Shown: positions 27,095 through 35,688, counted from the stretch's first letter. The stretch is 64,000 nt of DNA from an uncultured Mycoplasmatota bacterium (GCA_900552235.1 URYZ01000001.1:1-64000); one strand, 5' to 3'. Notes: a model not told the origin generated them from the letters alone. Translations and numbers: made by a program.

Positions 27095-28174
27095 CTACTT
27101 CATTGAAATACTATCATTTAACAAGATAACACCATATATAAATAAAACATCTTTATTTTTAAAATCTATATAATTATTTAATATTTTTGGTGAAATATAT
27201 CTTGTATCTACAACAGTTATTTTCTTATAACCATTAATAAATAATGGTATTAAACTACTTCCATAAGAATCTCTAAACACAATTAATTCTTTAGAAGAAG
27301 TACTATTTTCATTTACAATATCAATTAAAGATACTGCACCAGATAAATAAGTATCATATTTATCTAAGGAATTTAATTTATTTAAATTATAAACACTTTC
27401 CTTTTTAGAAGTTTCATAATTATAAACATAACTATTACTAATAACGTCATTTGTTAATATTTTTATGTAATCTTTTTCAGTTTTAACAGGTAATTGATAA
27501 TAATAAACTCCTTTAAATTCATCAAGTGTTTTAACATCATAACTAGAAGTAGCAAAATCCATTTTACCAGAAAAATAATTTGCTACTTTTTCTAAAGACT
27601 CCTGTTTCCAATGTGTATCTGTTTTATAATAATCTTCTAAAGTTAACAAAGGAAATATATTTATATAATTTAATGAAGATAATCTATCTTTCATAATTTG
27701 TTGTAATTTATCATAATCAAGTTTTAAATTATTTTTATTTATAAAATAATTCTTATCTGGTATTATTGAATAATAAACTCTAGAAGTTTCATCTAAATAA
27801 TTATTTTTTATATAATTAATTTTATTAGTTACTCTAACAATAGATTTTTCATTTAAAGGATATGTATTAGATATAATATAATCGTTATATAAATATAAAT
27901 TATTATAATTAGCTTTTGTTTTAAGTTCAATTTTAGCTTTTAATAATCTAAACTCATCTCTTTTTATAAATTGATCTGTTGTATATTTATCAAATTTTTC
28001 AAAAAATGATTTATCTAATAAAGTAGTTAATGTTAATTTAGGGAATTGTTCTAGTTTTCTTCTTTCACTTATAGATATTTCATTATCTTTAGTGAATATA
28101 TTAATAAACATAAGACCTATAATTAATCCTAAAAATAAAATACTCACAATAATATTTTTTAATTTATCGTTCAT
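27095..28174 (-). CDS. DHHW/AlgX-type SGNH protein, partner of MBOAT acyltransferase
   Basis: A 359-residue protein with one N-terminal membrane anchor (about 8-27) and an extracytoplasmic SGNH-like domain. It has YKTDTHWKQES, the D-x-H-W catalytic motif of the DHHW/AlgJ/AlgX families, and VFRDSYGSSLIP, the Ser block. Such proteins complete the transfer of acetyl groups delivered across the membrane by an MBOAT protein. The MBOAT gene lies 12 bases upstream, so the pair probably O-acetylates a cell-surface glycan whose identity cannot be read here. Confidence 0.88.
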   Translation of the reverse strand: MNDKLKNIIVSILFLGLIIGLMFINIFTKDNEISISERRKLEQFPKLTLTTLLDKSFFEKFDKYTTDQFIKRDEFRLLKAKIELKTKANYNNLYLYNDYIISNTYPLNEKSIVRVTNKINYIKNNYLDETSRVYYSIIPDKNYFINKNNLKLDYDKLQQIMKDRLSSLNYINIFPLLTLEDYYKTDTHWKQESLEKVANYFSGKMDFATSSYDVKTLDEFKGVYYYQLPVKTEKDYIKILTNDVISNSYVYNYETSKKESVYNLNKLNSLDKYDTYLSGAVSLIDIVNENSTSSKELIVFRDSYGSSLIPLFINGYKKITVVDTRYISPKILNNYIDFKNKDVLFIYGVILLNDSISMK

Positions 28175-28186
28175 AAAAGTCCTCCT

Positions 28187-29578
28187 TTAAAATCTAAAAT
28201 ATAAAAATGGATTATAAGAACTATCTATTAAATATGCTGTTACAAGAAGAAGTAATATTATTAAAAATATTGGTTCTAAAACATTTATAATTTTATTTAA
28301 ACATTTACTTTTCTTTAATTTTTCTATTATATTTTTAAATAAAGGAGTTGCTCCGAAAATTGCTATAATTAAAACTATTAAATAACTTTTTAAATAATAA
28401 ATTGTATAATTATTTATAAATACTTCTTTATTTAATCCAAATAAACCTTTTATATTGAAAAATGCTTCATTTATACTTCCGGCGTTAAACATTATAAAAC
28501 TAATCATAATAATAAATAAAACATAAATATTTCTTAGAAATTTAGGTAATTTAGAAATATATTTACTTAACCATAATTTTTCTATTACAAGAAAAACTCC
28601 GATAAATAATCCCCATAGAATAAAATTATATGCTGCACCATGCCATATTCCTGTAAGAAACCAGACAATTAAAATATTTCTAACTAATTTAAGTGTTCCT
28701 TTTCTACTTCCTCCAAGAGGAATATATACATAATCTTTAAACCATGAACTTAAAGATATATGCCATCTACGCCAAAATTCTGTTATACTTTTAGAAATAA
28801 ATGGATAATTAAAGTTTTCTAAAAAAGTAAAACCAAACATTTTTCCAAGACCAATAGCCATATCACTATAAGCAGAAAAATCAAAATAAACTTGTAACAT
28901 ATAACTTATTGCAAAAATCCAATAAAATAAAACACTTCTTTCATCAACTAAACTAAATTTCGTACACAATTCTCCAAGCATATTAGCTATAAGTACTTTT
29001 TTAGCTAGTCCAATTATAAACCTTCTTACTCCTAAAGAAAACTTTTCAATTGTTTCATCTCTATTATCTAATTCATCACAAATTGTTTCATATCTAACAA
29101 TAGGACCTGCGATTAACTGAGGGAATAAAGACACATAAGTTGCTAGTTTTAAAATATTTTTTTGGACTTTTACTTTTCCTCGATAAACATCTATTACATA
29201 ACTAAGTATTTGAAAAGTATAAAAAGATATTCCTATAGGAAGTGCAATATTCAAAAAACTAATATTGGATTTAAATATTGAATTAATCGTGCCAATAAAA
29301 AGATCTGTATATTTAAATACACAAAGAAGCCCGATATGTATAATTATGGTTATTAAAAAAATCTCTTTACTTTTATATTTATCTATTAATAAAGCATCAA
29401 AATACGCTACAAGAATCTCTACTAACATTAAAATAACATATTTAGGTTCACCATACATATAAAAAATAATAGAAAATATAAGTAAAATATAATTTCTATA
29501 TTTTTTAGGTGTTATAAAATATAATATTATTATCGTGGGTAAAAAATAATATAAAAAACTTATACTTGTAAATAACAT
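28187..29578 (-). CDS. MBOAT-family O-acyltransferase (AlgI/DltB type)
   Basis: A 463-residue polytopic membrane protein with about eleven hydrophobic segments and the MBOAT hallmarks: LPIGISFYTFQILSYVIDVYRG, FPQLIAGPIVRY, YFDFSAYSDMAIG, the conserved FWRRWHISLSSW, and the catalytic His in LTGIWHGAAYNF. It moves acetyl or similar groups across the membrane for the DHHW protein encoded just downstream. GGAGG precedes the ATG. Confidence 0.94.
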   Translation of the reverse strand: MLFTSISFLYYFLPTIIILYFITPKKYRNYILLIFSIIFYMYGEPKYVILMLVEILVAYFDALLIDKYKSKEIFLITIIIHIGLLCVFKYTDLFIGTINSIFKSNISFLNIALPIGISFYTFQILSYVIDVYRGKVKVQKNILKLATYVSLFPQLIAGPIVRYETICDELDNRDETIEKFSLGVRRFIIGLAKKVLIANMLGELCTKFSLVDERSVLFYWIFAISYMLQVYFDFSAYSDMAIGLGKMFGFTFLENFNYPFISKSITEFWRRWHISLSSWFKDYVYIPLGGSRKGTLKLVRNILIVWFLTGIWHGAAYNFILWGLFIGVFLVIEKLWLSKYISKLPKFLRNIYVLFIIMISFIMFNAGSINEAFFNIKGLFGLNKEVFINNYTIYYLKSYLIVLIIAIFGATPLFKNIIEKLKKSKCLNKIINVLEPIFLIILLLLVTAYLIDSSYNPFLYFRF

Positions 29579-29597
29579 AATTTCCTCCTTATAAATA

Positions 29598-29625
29598 AAG
29601 CACCAAATAAATGGTGTTTTATTTT
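29598..29625 (-). terminator. Terminator after the DUF4358-like gene
   Basis: Minus-strand ACACCA/TGGTG hairpin followed by a T-rich CTTTATTT, between that gene and the MBOAT gene. Confidence 0.5.
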
Positions 29626-30192
29626 TTAATTAGCTAATAATTCATCTGGTAATTCTATATTATTACTTTTAGTAAGTTCCTTACCTATATTATTATTAAC
29701 ATATTTTTTAAAATTATTATATACAGATGTAGCCCATTCTTCATTTGTCATAACTAGGAAAATAACATTTCCACTATTTGTTATATATAACTTATCAGCA
29801 CTAACACAAATCCACATATCCATATCAATATTATCTAACATTTCTTGTTTCATTTTTTCTACATTAGCACCATCTTTAACTTTAACAACTGACAATAAAT
29901 AAGCTTGTGATGTCATAGTTGGAATAGAAACAACTAATGCTTCAACATCTTTATTAGACTGTAACCCTGTATAAGCAGTTACTTCATCTTCATTTTTAAC
30001 ATTAATTACAGATGTAGCAAGTTCTGGTAAATCTACTTGCTTATAAATAGTTTTAATCATACTTTTAATATTGCTTACACTGTTAATTGTACCTGTTCCC
30101 TTTTTATTATTAAATAAAAATAATACTACTCCTACTAACACTACTAATACTAAAATAGATATAAAAACTAATTTTTGTTTATCTTCTTTCAT
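29626..30192 (-). CDS. DUF4358-like membrane-anchored protein
   Basis: A 188-residue protein with one N-terminal membrane segment (about 8-28) and an extracytoplasmic domain that resembles DUF4358: a YTGLQSNKDVEALVVSIP piece, the MLDNIDMDMWICVSADKLYI block and a C-terminal FLVM strand. Function unknown. In related Firmicutes such genes often sit beside MBOAT/DHHW acylation genes, as here, so a shared envelope role is possible. Confidence 0.7.
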   Translation of the reverse strand: MKEDKQKLVFISILVLVVLVGVVLFLFNNKKGTGTINSVSNIKSMIKTIYKQVDLPELATSVINVKNEDEVTAYTGLQSNKDVEALVVSIPTMTSQAYLLSVVKVKDGANVEKMKQEMLDNIDMDMWICVSADKLYITNSGNVIFLVMTNEEWATSVYNNFKKYVNNNIGKELTKSNNIELPDELLAN

Positions 30193-30274
30193 TACTTATC
30201 CTCACTTTCTTTATTATATTTCTATTATATCAAAAAAAAATAATATTTCCAATTGTTTTTTAATAATTACATAA

Positions 30275-30295
30275 TAAAAAGGCCTATGACCTTTT
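30275..30295 (-). terminator. Terminator after the holin-like pair
   Basis: AAAAAGG and CCTTTTT around a 7-base loop, then ATT on the minus strand. It overlaps the stop of the upstream gene. Confidence 0.55.
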
Positions 30296-30631
30296 TATTT
30301 CGTTGTCTTTACTTATAATAACATTATTATCCAATGACTTTGGTGTATAATTTATTATATTTTGATTCTTTAACAAATCATATATTGTAGGAGCCCCAAT
30401 AAAACTAAAAATAGCCACCCAAATTCCACTTATTGTATCTAAATTATAAAATGTTTTAGAAAAGAAAACACCAAATGTTAAAGATAATATTATATTAATT
30501 AACCATATTTGACATTTACTTTTAACTATTGTAGTTAATTTTATTTTTTGAATCAAAGCCATTAAAACAACAGATAATACTGCACTTATAGATAAAAGAT
30601 CTAATAACTTATCTGGGATAAATCCTTCCAT
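30284..30631 (-). CDS. Holin-like small membrane protein
   Basis: A 115-residue protein with three hydrophobic segments (about 12-27, 42-58 and 68-84) and a charged tail. The layout, a short N-terminus, LIQKIK after the first segment, SGIWVAIFSFIGAPTIYDLLKN at the end, is like holins encoded by phages of Firmicutes. It is 8 bases downstream of another small membrane protein of a phage-like type. No lysin or structural phage genes are adjacent. Assignment is by resemblance only. Confidence 0.5.
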   Translation of the reverse strand: MEGFIPDKLLDLLSISAVLSVVLMALIQKIKLTTIVKSKCQIWLINIILSLTFGVFFSKTFYNLDTISGIWVAIFSFIGAPTIYDLLKNQNIINYTPKSLDNNVIISKDNEIKRS

Positions 30632-30639
30632 AAACCTCC

Positions 30640-30951
30640 TTATTTTATAGGTATGTTATCTAGTTTCTTTATTAAATCTTCAATAATATCACAACATTCA
30701 AGTTTCTTATACACTTCATACATATCTATAATATTTTGTTTTTCATATATACTTATTTCTTTTTTTTCAATTAATAAATTATATTGTTCTATTATATTAG
30801 ACTTTAACATAACAATAACACCCTTATTAGTGGCATCAAGTGTTTTTTTATAATTTTTTATAGTTTTTACAAAATATGTTAAAAATGAAAATATTAATCC
30901 AAATAAAACCTCTATCCAATACTTTAATATAAACTCTATAATAATAACCAC
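30640..30951 (-). CDS. Phage-type small membrane protein paired with the holin-like gene
   Basis: A 103-residue protein with one N-terminal membrane segment (about 5-28), then a helical domain (LKSNIIEQYNLLIEKKEISIYEKQNIIDMYEVYK). The pattern of short anchor followed by a helical domain with a Y-E-x-x-N-I-x-x-x-Y motif resembles small proteins that precede holins in Firmicutes phages. The two may be relics of a prophage that also brought the variable surface genes upstream. Function unproven. Confidence 0.45.
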   Translation of the reverse strand: MVIIIEFILKYWIEVLFGLIFSFLTYFVKTIKNYKKTLDATNKGVIVMLKSNIIEQYNLLIEKKEISIYEKQNIIDMYEVYKKLECCDIIEDLIKKLDNIPIK

Positions 30952-31036
30952 CTCTAGTATATATTATGAAATATTAAATATATTGAATAGAATAAGTATA
31001 ATAAAAAATATAGCTAAATTAATAGCTACATTTATT

Positions 31037-31630
31037 TTATTCGTTTGTAAATGTAAAACGAGCAGAAATATTAGAATAAGCAGTTCCATTTTGAGGATAA
31101 GATGAAAATACACCAGCACTTGAGCCATTACTATACTGAGAGCCACGTGAAAACCAAGGACTAGGAGAAACCACAATTCCAAAATTATCATTATACCACC
31201 CATTTGTTTCTGTTAAAGCGTGGCCTTGATATGATGATGTTGTATAATTGTTGAAATATTTATCATTAGGGAATGTAGAAGAAGTAAAGCCTGAACTTCC
31301 TATAGTTTTTGAATAACTACCCATAACATAATCCCATGCTCCTCCACTCATATCATATATTCCATATATATTTCCTGTTGTTGATGCTCTCATTCCAAAA
31401 GCTGTATCATAAGAATTTGTTGTTGCTCCGGTATATGAACTTCCTGCTTCTGCACCTATTCCTGTTATATAAGTACTATTATTATTTATTCCTACTTCAG
31501 TACTTACAAATCCAAAACTATTCCCTGTTTGTTCCATACTTCTACTTGCAAAAAAGAAATTACTTACACTATTATACCTTAAACTCTTTACGCTTGGTTT
31601 TATTATTATTCCATTAGCATTACTTAACAC
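31037..31630 (-). pseudogene. 5'-truncated, internally deleted variable surface protein (copy C)
   Basis: The frame encodes only the C-terminal part of the family represented by 33753-35621. It begins at SNANGIIIKP, which is residue ~375 in the full-length paralogue, with no ribosome site or leader. It also lacks the ~32-residue segment that in paralogues contains EWGAVAYLTQSIYGRC. The FASRSMEQTGNSFGF and IYGIYDMSGGA blocks and TETxGWY are kept. The last ~50 residues (WFSRGSQYS... to FTFTNE) differ strongly from both paralogues, as expected for a variable region. It is either a dead remnant or a silent donor cassette. Confidence 0.75.
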
Positions 31631-31650
31631 TCAAATATTTAATAATTAGA

Positions 31651-31886
31651 CTTATTAACATTTTTCAAAACTTCCCGCAGGATTTCACCCTGCAGGGAAG
31701 AAAAATCATAATCCAAGTGTATATGGATTACTTTCAGTTCCATCACCACCAGTGATTTGTACTGCAGATGTTAGATAAACAACTGGCCTGACCGCAAAGT
31801 GGTAGGCGCCGACGTTGTTGTTGTTAACGTTCCCATCCGAATTGACATTGAACGCATTGTTACTGTTACTGCTATTCTGGGGCAAT
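31651..31886 (-). repeat. Truncated copy of the 32-kb variable region (copy A), candidate DGR template repeat
   Basis: About 236 nt homologous to the 3' end of the gene at 32034-33566, starting exactly at ATTGCCCCAG (31886) and continuing past the shared hairpin. There is no gene upstream, only ~90 nt of A+T-rich DNA. Its core is G+C-rich and crowded with AAC/AAT codons (N-S-S-N-S-N-N... N-V-N-N-N-N). In the first ~75 nt it differs from the gene copy at 14 positions, all adenines here. That matches a DGR template repeat. Against it, the homology runs beyond the stop and hairpin, so a truncated former target is the alternative. Confidence 0.65.
31671..31700 (-). repeat. Hairpin downstream of copy A
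   Basis: CTTCCCGCAGG-N7-CCTGCAGGGAAG, 11 paired bases with one bulge. No T run follows on either strand, so it is not a terminator. It differs from the hairpin at 31999-32028 by an A:T to G:C compensatory change in the stem. Confidence 0.75.
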
Positions 31887-31998
31887 CAAACATACCTTAT
31901 ATATATAAATAATTTAATTATAACTTTTATTATTATAATTAATTATATATACCTTTACTACTTCTTTTTATAATTTATACTTATTAACAATTTTTTTA

Positions 31999-32028
31999 CT
32001 TCCCGCAAGATGTTACCTTGCAGGGAAG
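31999..32028 (-). repeat. Hairpin downstream of the variable region of copy B
   Basis: CTTCCCGCAAG-N7-CTTGCAGGGAAG just after the stop of the gene. No T run follows, so it is not a terminator. DGR variable regions are commonly followed by a hairpin or cruciform needed for homing. Confidence 0.75.
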
Positions 32029-32033
32029 CTATT

Positions 32034-33566
32034 CTAAACACCAAGTTGATATGGATTACTTTCAGTTCCATCACCGCCAGTGATTTGTACTGCAGATGTT
32101 AGATATAGGACTGGCCTGACCGCAAAAGGGGTGATGCTGACGTAGAGGCGGTTGTAAACGTTCCCATCCGAATGGACAAGGAACGCATCGCTACTGCCAC
32201 TGCTACCCTGGGGCAATAACCATTCAGTTTCTTTTATATTATATAACCAGTTTGTATCATTACATGCTCGTAAATCTGTTGTTTCTGTATCATTTAATTT
32301 CTTTGTTTCACAATTAGCGCTTGCATATCCATAATCACTTTCATACATTAATGCTAGTTTTCCAACCCAACTATTTGGATTTGTAGAGTAATAATAATCA
32401 CTTCCACTTATCTTTCTTTCATAACTATACATATCTTGTGATGTTTGAGAAGTAGCATTATATCCACCTAAATAGTATTTTGAACTACTTATCATACTTT
32501 GTGCTTCACTTGTTAACGTATTATAATAATCTCCATTTAAATAGGTATTTAGTGTTGCTGGTCTTGCCCAATTATTTGTACAACTAGAACACTGTTCAGG
32601 TGCAGTCATCATAATATTATATTTGTCTTTTTCTTCTAAATATTTAACTTTTATTTTATTGTCATCTTGTAATAATAATAAATTATCATTTTTACTATCA
32701 TAATTATATGCTGTTGTTCCATCATCCCAAGAATAAGTTCCTATACTTTCGTTTCTTATTAGTTTTATTCTATTTTCTATGTTGCCATTTTCATCTTCTG
32801 TTGGAAATACTCCAATTATTCTCCATATTTCATTATTAAATGTTACATAGTTTTTTGGACTTGCTCCACGATATCTATACTCTGTTACACTTTCTGTTGT
32901 TCCTATTTGAAGGGTACTATCTGCACTATGAACTATTGTATATAATCCACTATCATTTAGGTTATCTGTTTGTGATATTAATGTTTCTGTTCCTATTGGA
33001 ATACTTTCTATATTTTGTATTCCATTTATTTTTAATGTAAGAAATATTTTTTGTCCCACTAATGCTTCTTTTGCTTCATCTTCTAAGTTTCCAAAATCTA
33101 ACCATAATCTTAATTTATAATTAACTGTATCTTCGACATCTAATGTTACTTTGTCTATTAATCTATTTACATCTTTTAAATTTACGATTATTTCTTTACT
33201 ATTATTTTTTAATAATCCTACTTTTATATATTTTTCATTTAATATTGTTCCTGTATAACTTGAATTAGGTTTATCTACTAATGATATTTCATAATCTGTT
33301 ATTGTATTTCCTGTATTTTTTATTGTAAATTCATAATATTCTTCTTGGGCCATTCCTTCATAATCTGTTAATTCTTGTAAATTATTTAAAACTAGTCCAT
33401 TTGTACTTTCTGTTAATGTAAAATTTACTACTCCTGTTTTTATAATATGATTTTTATTTGTATTTATTGTATTTTCATATATTGCAAATGTTGTACCTAT
33501 TACAATTGATGTTACTCCTAATAAAGTAAGTAACATTGCTATTTTTCTTTTCATATTTTCTTTCAT
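32034..33566 (-). CDS. Variable surface protein with TasA-like N-domain and C-type-lectin-like C-domain (copy B, candidate DGR target)
   Basis: A 510-residue protein. Residues 7-28 form a membrane or signal segment. About 30-195 are a TasA/camelysin-like beta domain (HIIKTGVVNFTLTES, YYEFTIKNTG). From about 240 the domain resembles DUF6273/C-type-lectin folds (VTFNNEIWRIIGVF, SYSWDDG-like TYSWDDGTTAYN, ARPATLNTYLNG, KLALMYESDYGYA). The last ~65 residues, after WLLPQG, run through S-D-G-N-V to FAVRPVLYLTSAVQITGGDG. DNA for that end is far richer in G+C than the rest. A truncated copy downstream differs mainly at adenines. Start ATG at 33566 behind AAGGTG. Confidence 0.85.
   Translation of the reverse strand: MKENMKRKIAMLLTLLGVTSIVIGTTFAIYENTINTNKNHIIKTGVVNFTLTESTNGLVLNNLQELTDYEGMAQEEYYEFTIKNTGNTITDYEISLVDKPNSSYTGTILNEKYIKVGLLKNNSKEIIVNLKDVNRLIDKVTLDVEDTVNYKLRLWLDFGNLEDEAKEALVGQKIFLTLKINGIQNIESIPIGTETLISQTDNLNDSGLYTIVHSADSTLQIGTTESVTEYRYRGASPKNYVTFNNEIWRIIGVFPTEDENGNIENRIKLIRNESIGTYSWDDGTTAYNYDSKNDNLLLLQDDNKIKVKYLEEKDKYNIMMTAPEQCSSCTNNWARPATLNTYLNGDYYNTLTSEAQSMISSSKYYLGGYNATSQTSQDMYSYERKISGSDYYYSTNPNSWVGKLALMYESDYGYASANCETKKLNDTETTDLRACNDTNWLYNIKETEWLLPQGSSGSSDAFLVHSDGNVYNRLYVSITPFAVRPVLYLTSAVQITGGDGTESNPYQLGV
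32111..32217 (-). other. Candidate DGR variable region (VR) of copy B
   Basis: From ATTGCCCCAG (32208-32217) to the conserved GCGGTCAGGCCAGT block. Compared with copy A: AAT to GGT, AAC to GGC, AAC to AGC, AAT to GAT, AAT to CTT, AAT to CAT, AAC to TAC, AAC to CGC, AAC to CTC. That is 14 substitutions, all at template adenines, while S-S, A-F, V and S-D-G-N-V codons are unchanged. The last ~15 nt before TTTGCGG differ more freely and include a 3-nt indel. Confidence 0.7.
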
Positions 33567-33650
33567 AATATCAACACCTTATTAACTTTATAAATTAATT
33601 ATATAAAACACCCTCCCCAGGTTGTCAATATTTTTTATACATTTTAACAA

Positions 33651-33678
33651 AAAAGACGAAGTTTTAAAGTTCGTCTTA
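33651..33678 (-). terminator. Terminator after the surface protein gene at 33753
   Basis: Minus-strand AAGACGAA and TTCGTCTT around a 9-base loop, followed by T6G. Confidence 0.8.
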
Positions 33679-33730
33679 AAGTAATTTTTCTTTTTAAATA
33701 TTATTTTTATTAATTATTAGTAACTCATTC

Positions 33731-33752
33731 TAAAATCAAAATTTTATTTTGA
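33731..33752 (-). repeat. AT-rich inverted repeat just after copy D
   Basis: AATCAAAAT and ATTTTGATT separated by three bases, directly after the stop region. This is the same position as the hairpins behind copies A, B and E, but with no G+C-rich stem. Confidence 0.5.
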
Positions 33753-35621
33753 TTATTCATTTATTATTACGAATCGTGAAGATAGATTTTTGTCTCCTCC
33801 TCCAGGAGAACCAATAAAATTAAATATTATTGCTGATAAAGACATATTGTATCCTCCACCTCTATAAAAACAAGGTTGACTTTTGTCAGCAAAAAATGCA
33901 AAAGAACCATACCAATCTTGTGTTTCAGTTAATGCATGACCTGTATAAGATGATCCTGTATATAGATTATAATACTTACTATCTGGAAACGCTATTCCTG
34001 TATAGGTTGTTCCATCACTCAACATTCCTGTAAATCCTGAATTAGAACTAATAGTATATCCTGATCTTGGTTTTCCATTTGTATCTGCAAATATTCCCAT
34101 AACAAATTCATAACTTCCACCTGCCATATCATATATTCCATATATTGTTCCTGTTGTTGAGGCATCTTTTCCAAGTGTTGTATTATATGCTCCATTTGTT
34201 GCAGAATCATTGCTTCCTGCAGGCGCTCCATATCCTGTTATTGTATTTTGATTATTATTAATTCCTACTGCCGCACATGTTGTACTATTAGTGCATCTTC
34301 CATATATACTTTGAGTTAAATATGCTACTGCCCCCCATTCATTATTTTTACTCATATGAGTATCTACTTCATCCTTTATAAATCCAAAACTATTTCCTGT
34401 TTGTTCCATACTTCTACTTGCAAAGAAGAAATTACTTAAATTATTATATTGTAAACTTGTTACATTTGGTTTTATTATTATTCCATTAGCATTACTACAT
34501 GTTTCATTTGTACATCCTAAATTATTTTTTGTCGTATTTGATGCTAAAGTTGCATGTCCTGTTTCAAACTTACCATACCAAAATCCGCTTAACTCTTTAT
34601 TTCCAAAAGTAAATGCATCGATTGCAGGTTCATTTTGTTTAGCAAATGTTACATCTATTGCATTTGGTTTAGTTTTTGTTCCTCCATTATAATTACTTGG
34701 TGTTACAGCTTTAAATCTTGGTATCCATACCCACATTGTATTTATGTCATCCATACTTATTGTTGTACCTGGTGTTGCATTTAAATAAGTTTGTCTATTT
34801 GTATCTTTTACTGTTACAGCATTTGCCCACATTCCTTTATTTTCTCCACTTGATTCATAACTATACCATCTATAATCTTTTTGTGAATTATTCTTATCTG
34901 CTTTTTTCCATACATTATTTGATTCATCATAATATACTGGAATCATATTTGATGCTAAAACTGGTTTATTTGCTCCACTTGTATCTAAATTTTGTTCTAT
35001 TGTACTTACATTAACTTTAAACTTAAAAGTACAACCTGTTAAAGAAATATTAGTTTTACTATCATCTATTTCTTGTTTTACTGTATATTTACTCATATTA
35101 ATATCACTTTTTAACCATACTCTTAATCTATATGTATGTGTTTGTATTTCATTTGAATTATTATACATAAAACTATTATTATATATTACTTTAGCATTAG
35201 CTATTTTTTTACTATTTCCTAAATTACTTATTAATATAGGATTTACTAATGCATTATCATTACCATCAGTTAAATATGCTTTAACATCATTTTCTTCAAA
35301 ACTATTAGTAGTACTTGTTTTAAGTATAGATATTTCATAATTAATACTCATATCTTTAACTAAATTACTTGCTACATTAAACTCAAAATAATTTTCTTTA
35401 ATTCCTTCTGTATCACTTTTTGGTTCCATATTAGTTATAGATATTTTATCTTCACTTTCTTTATATGTAAATGATATTACATCTGTTGATACAAAATGTG
35501 TTTTTTGTCCTTCTAATTTTATTTTATAATAAGCATAACTTACTAATATAATACAACTTAATAAAGTTATAAATAAAGGTATTAATTTTATAAACAATTC
35601 TTTTTTATTAACATTTTTCAT
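33753..35621 (-). CDS. Large surface protein, TasA-like N-domain and FGE/C-type-lectin-like C-domain (copy D)
   Basis: A 622-residue protein. A membrane segment lies at about 10-32, then a TasA-like beta domain (about 35-215). The C-terminal domain (about 225-622) has MWVWIPRF, FTFGNKELSGFWYGKFE, FFASRSMEQTGNSFGF, EWGAVAYLTQSIYGRC, IYGIYDMAGGSYEFVMG, SKYYNLYTGSSYTGHALTET and an ending in FYRGGGY and SSRFVI. This resembles formylglycine-generating-enzyme-type C-type-lectin folds used by DGR variable proteins. Its 3' end is as AT-rich as the rest, unlike copies B and E, which suggests it is not under current mutagenesis. A terminator follows at 33651. Confidence 0.8.
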   Translation of the reverse strand: MKNVNKKELFIKLIPLFITLLSCIILVSYAYYKIKLEGQKTHFVSTDVISFTYKESEDKISITNMEPKSDTEGIKENYFEFNVASNLVKDMSINYEISILKTSTTNSFEENDVKAYLTDGNDNALVNPILISNLGNSKKIANAKVIYNNSFMYNNSNEIQTHTYRLRVWLKSDINMSKYTVKQEIDDSKTNISLTGCTFKFKVNVSTIEQNLDTSGANKPVLASNMIPVYYDESNNVWKKADKNNSQKDYRWYSYESSGENKGMWANAVTVKDTNRQTYLNATPGTTISMDDINTMWVWIPRFKAVTPSNYNGGTKTKPNAIDVTFAKQNEPAIDAFTFGNKELSGFWYGKFETGHATLASNTTKNNLGCTNETCSNANGIIIKPNVTSLQYNNLSNFFFASRSMEQTGNSFGFIKDEVDTHMSKNNEWGAVAYLTQSIYGRCTNSTTCAAVGINNNQNTITGYGAPAGSNDSATNGAYNTTLGKDASTTGTIYGIYDMAGGSYEFVMGIFADTNGKPRSGYTISSNSGFTGMLSDGTTYTGIAFPDSKYYNLYTGSSYTGHALTETQDWYGSFAFFADKSQPCFYRGGGYNMSLSAIIFNFIGSPGGGDKNLSSRFVIINE

Positions 35622-35688
35622 AATATATACGCTCCTTTATCTTTCATATTAATTTTAACATATATTTATTATAAAAAAAAGAACTTTT

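Noticed and set aside
30964..31203. A hydrophobic 79-residue reading frame on the minus strand
   Set aside because: It lies in another frame over the 3' end of the copy C remnant, has no ribosome site, and its composition follows from the overlapping sequence.
31999..32028. Hairpins behind copies A and B read as transcription terminators
   Set aside because: No T run follows on either strand; both are followed by A-rich sequence on the coding strand.
31037..35621. CRISPR array or insertion sequence as the source of the repeats
   Set aside because: Repeat units are long gene ends, not short regular repeats with spacers. No transposase or terminal inverted repeats were seen.
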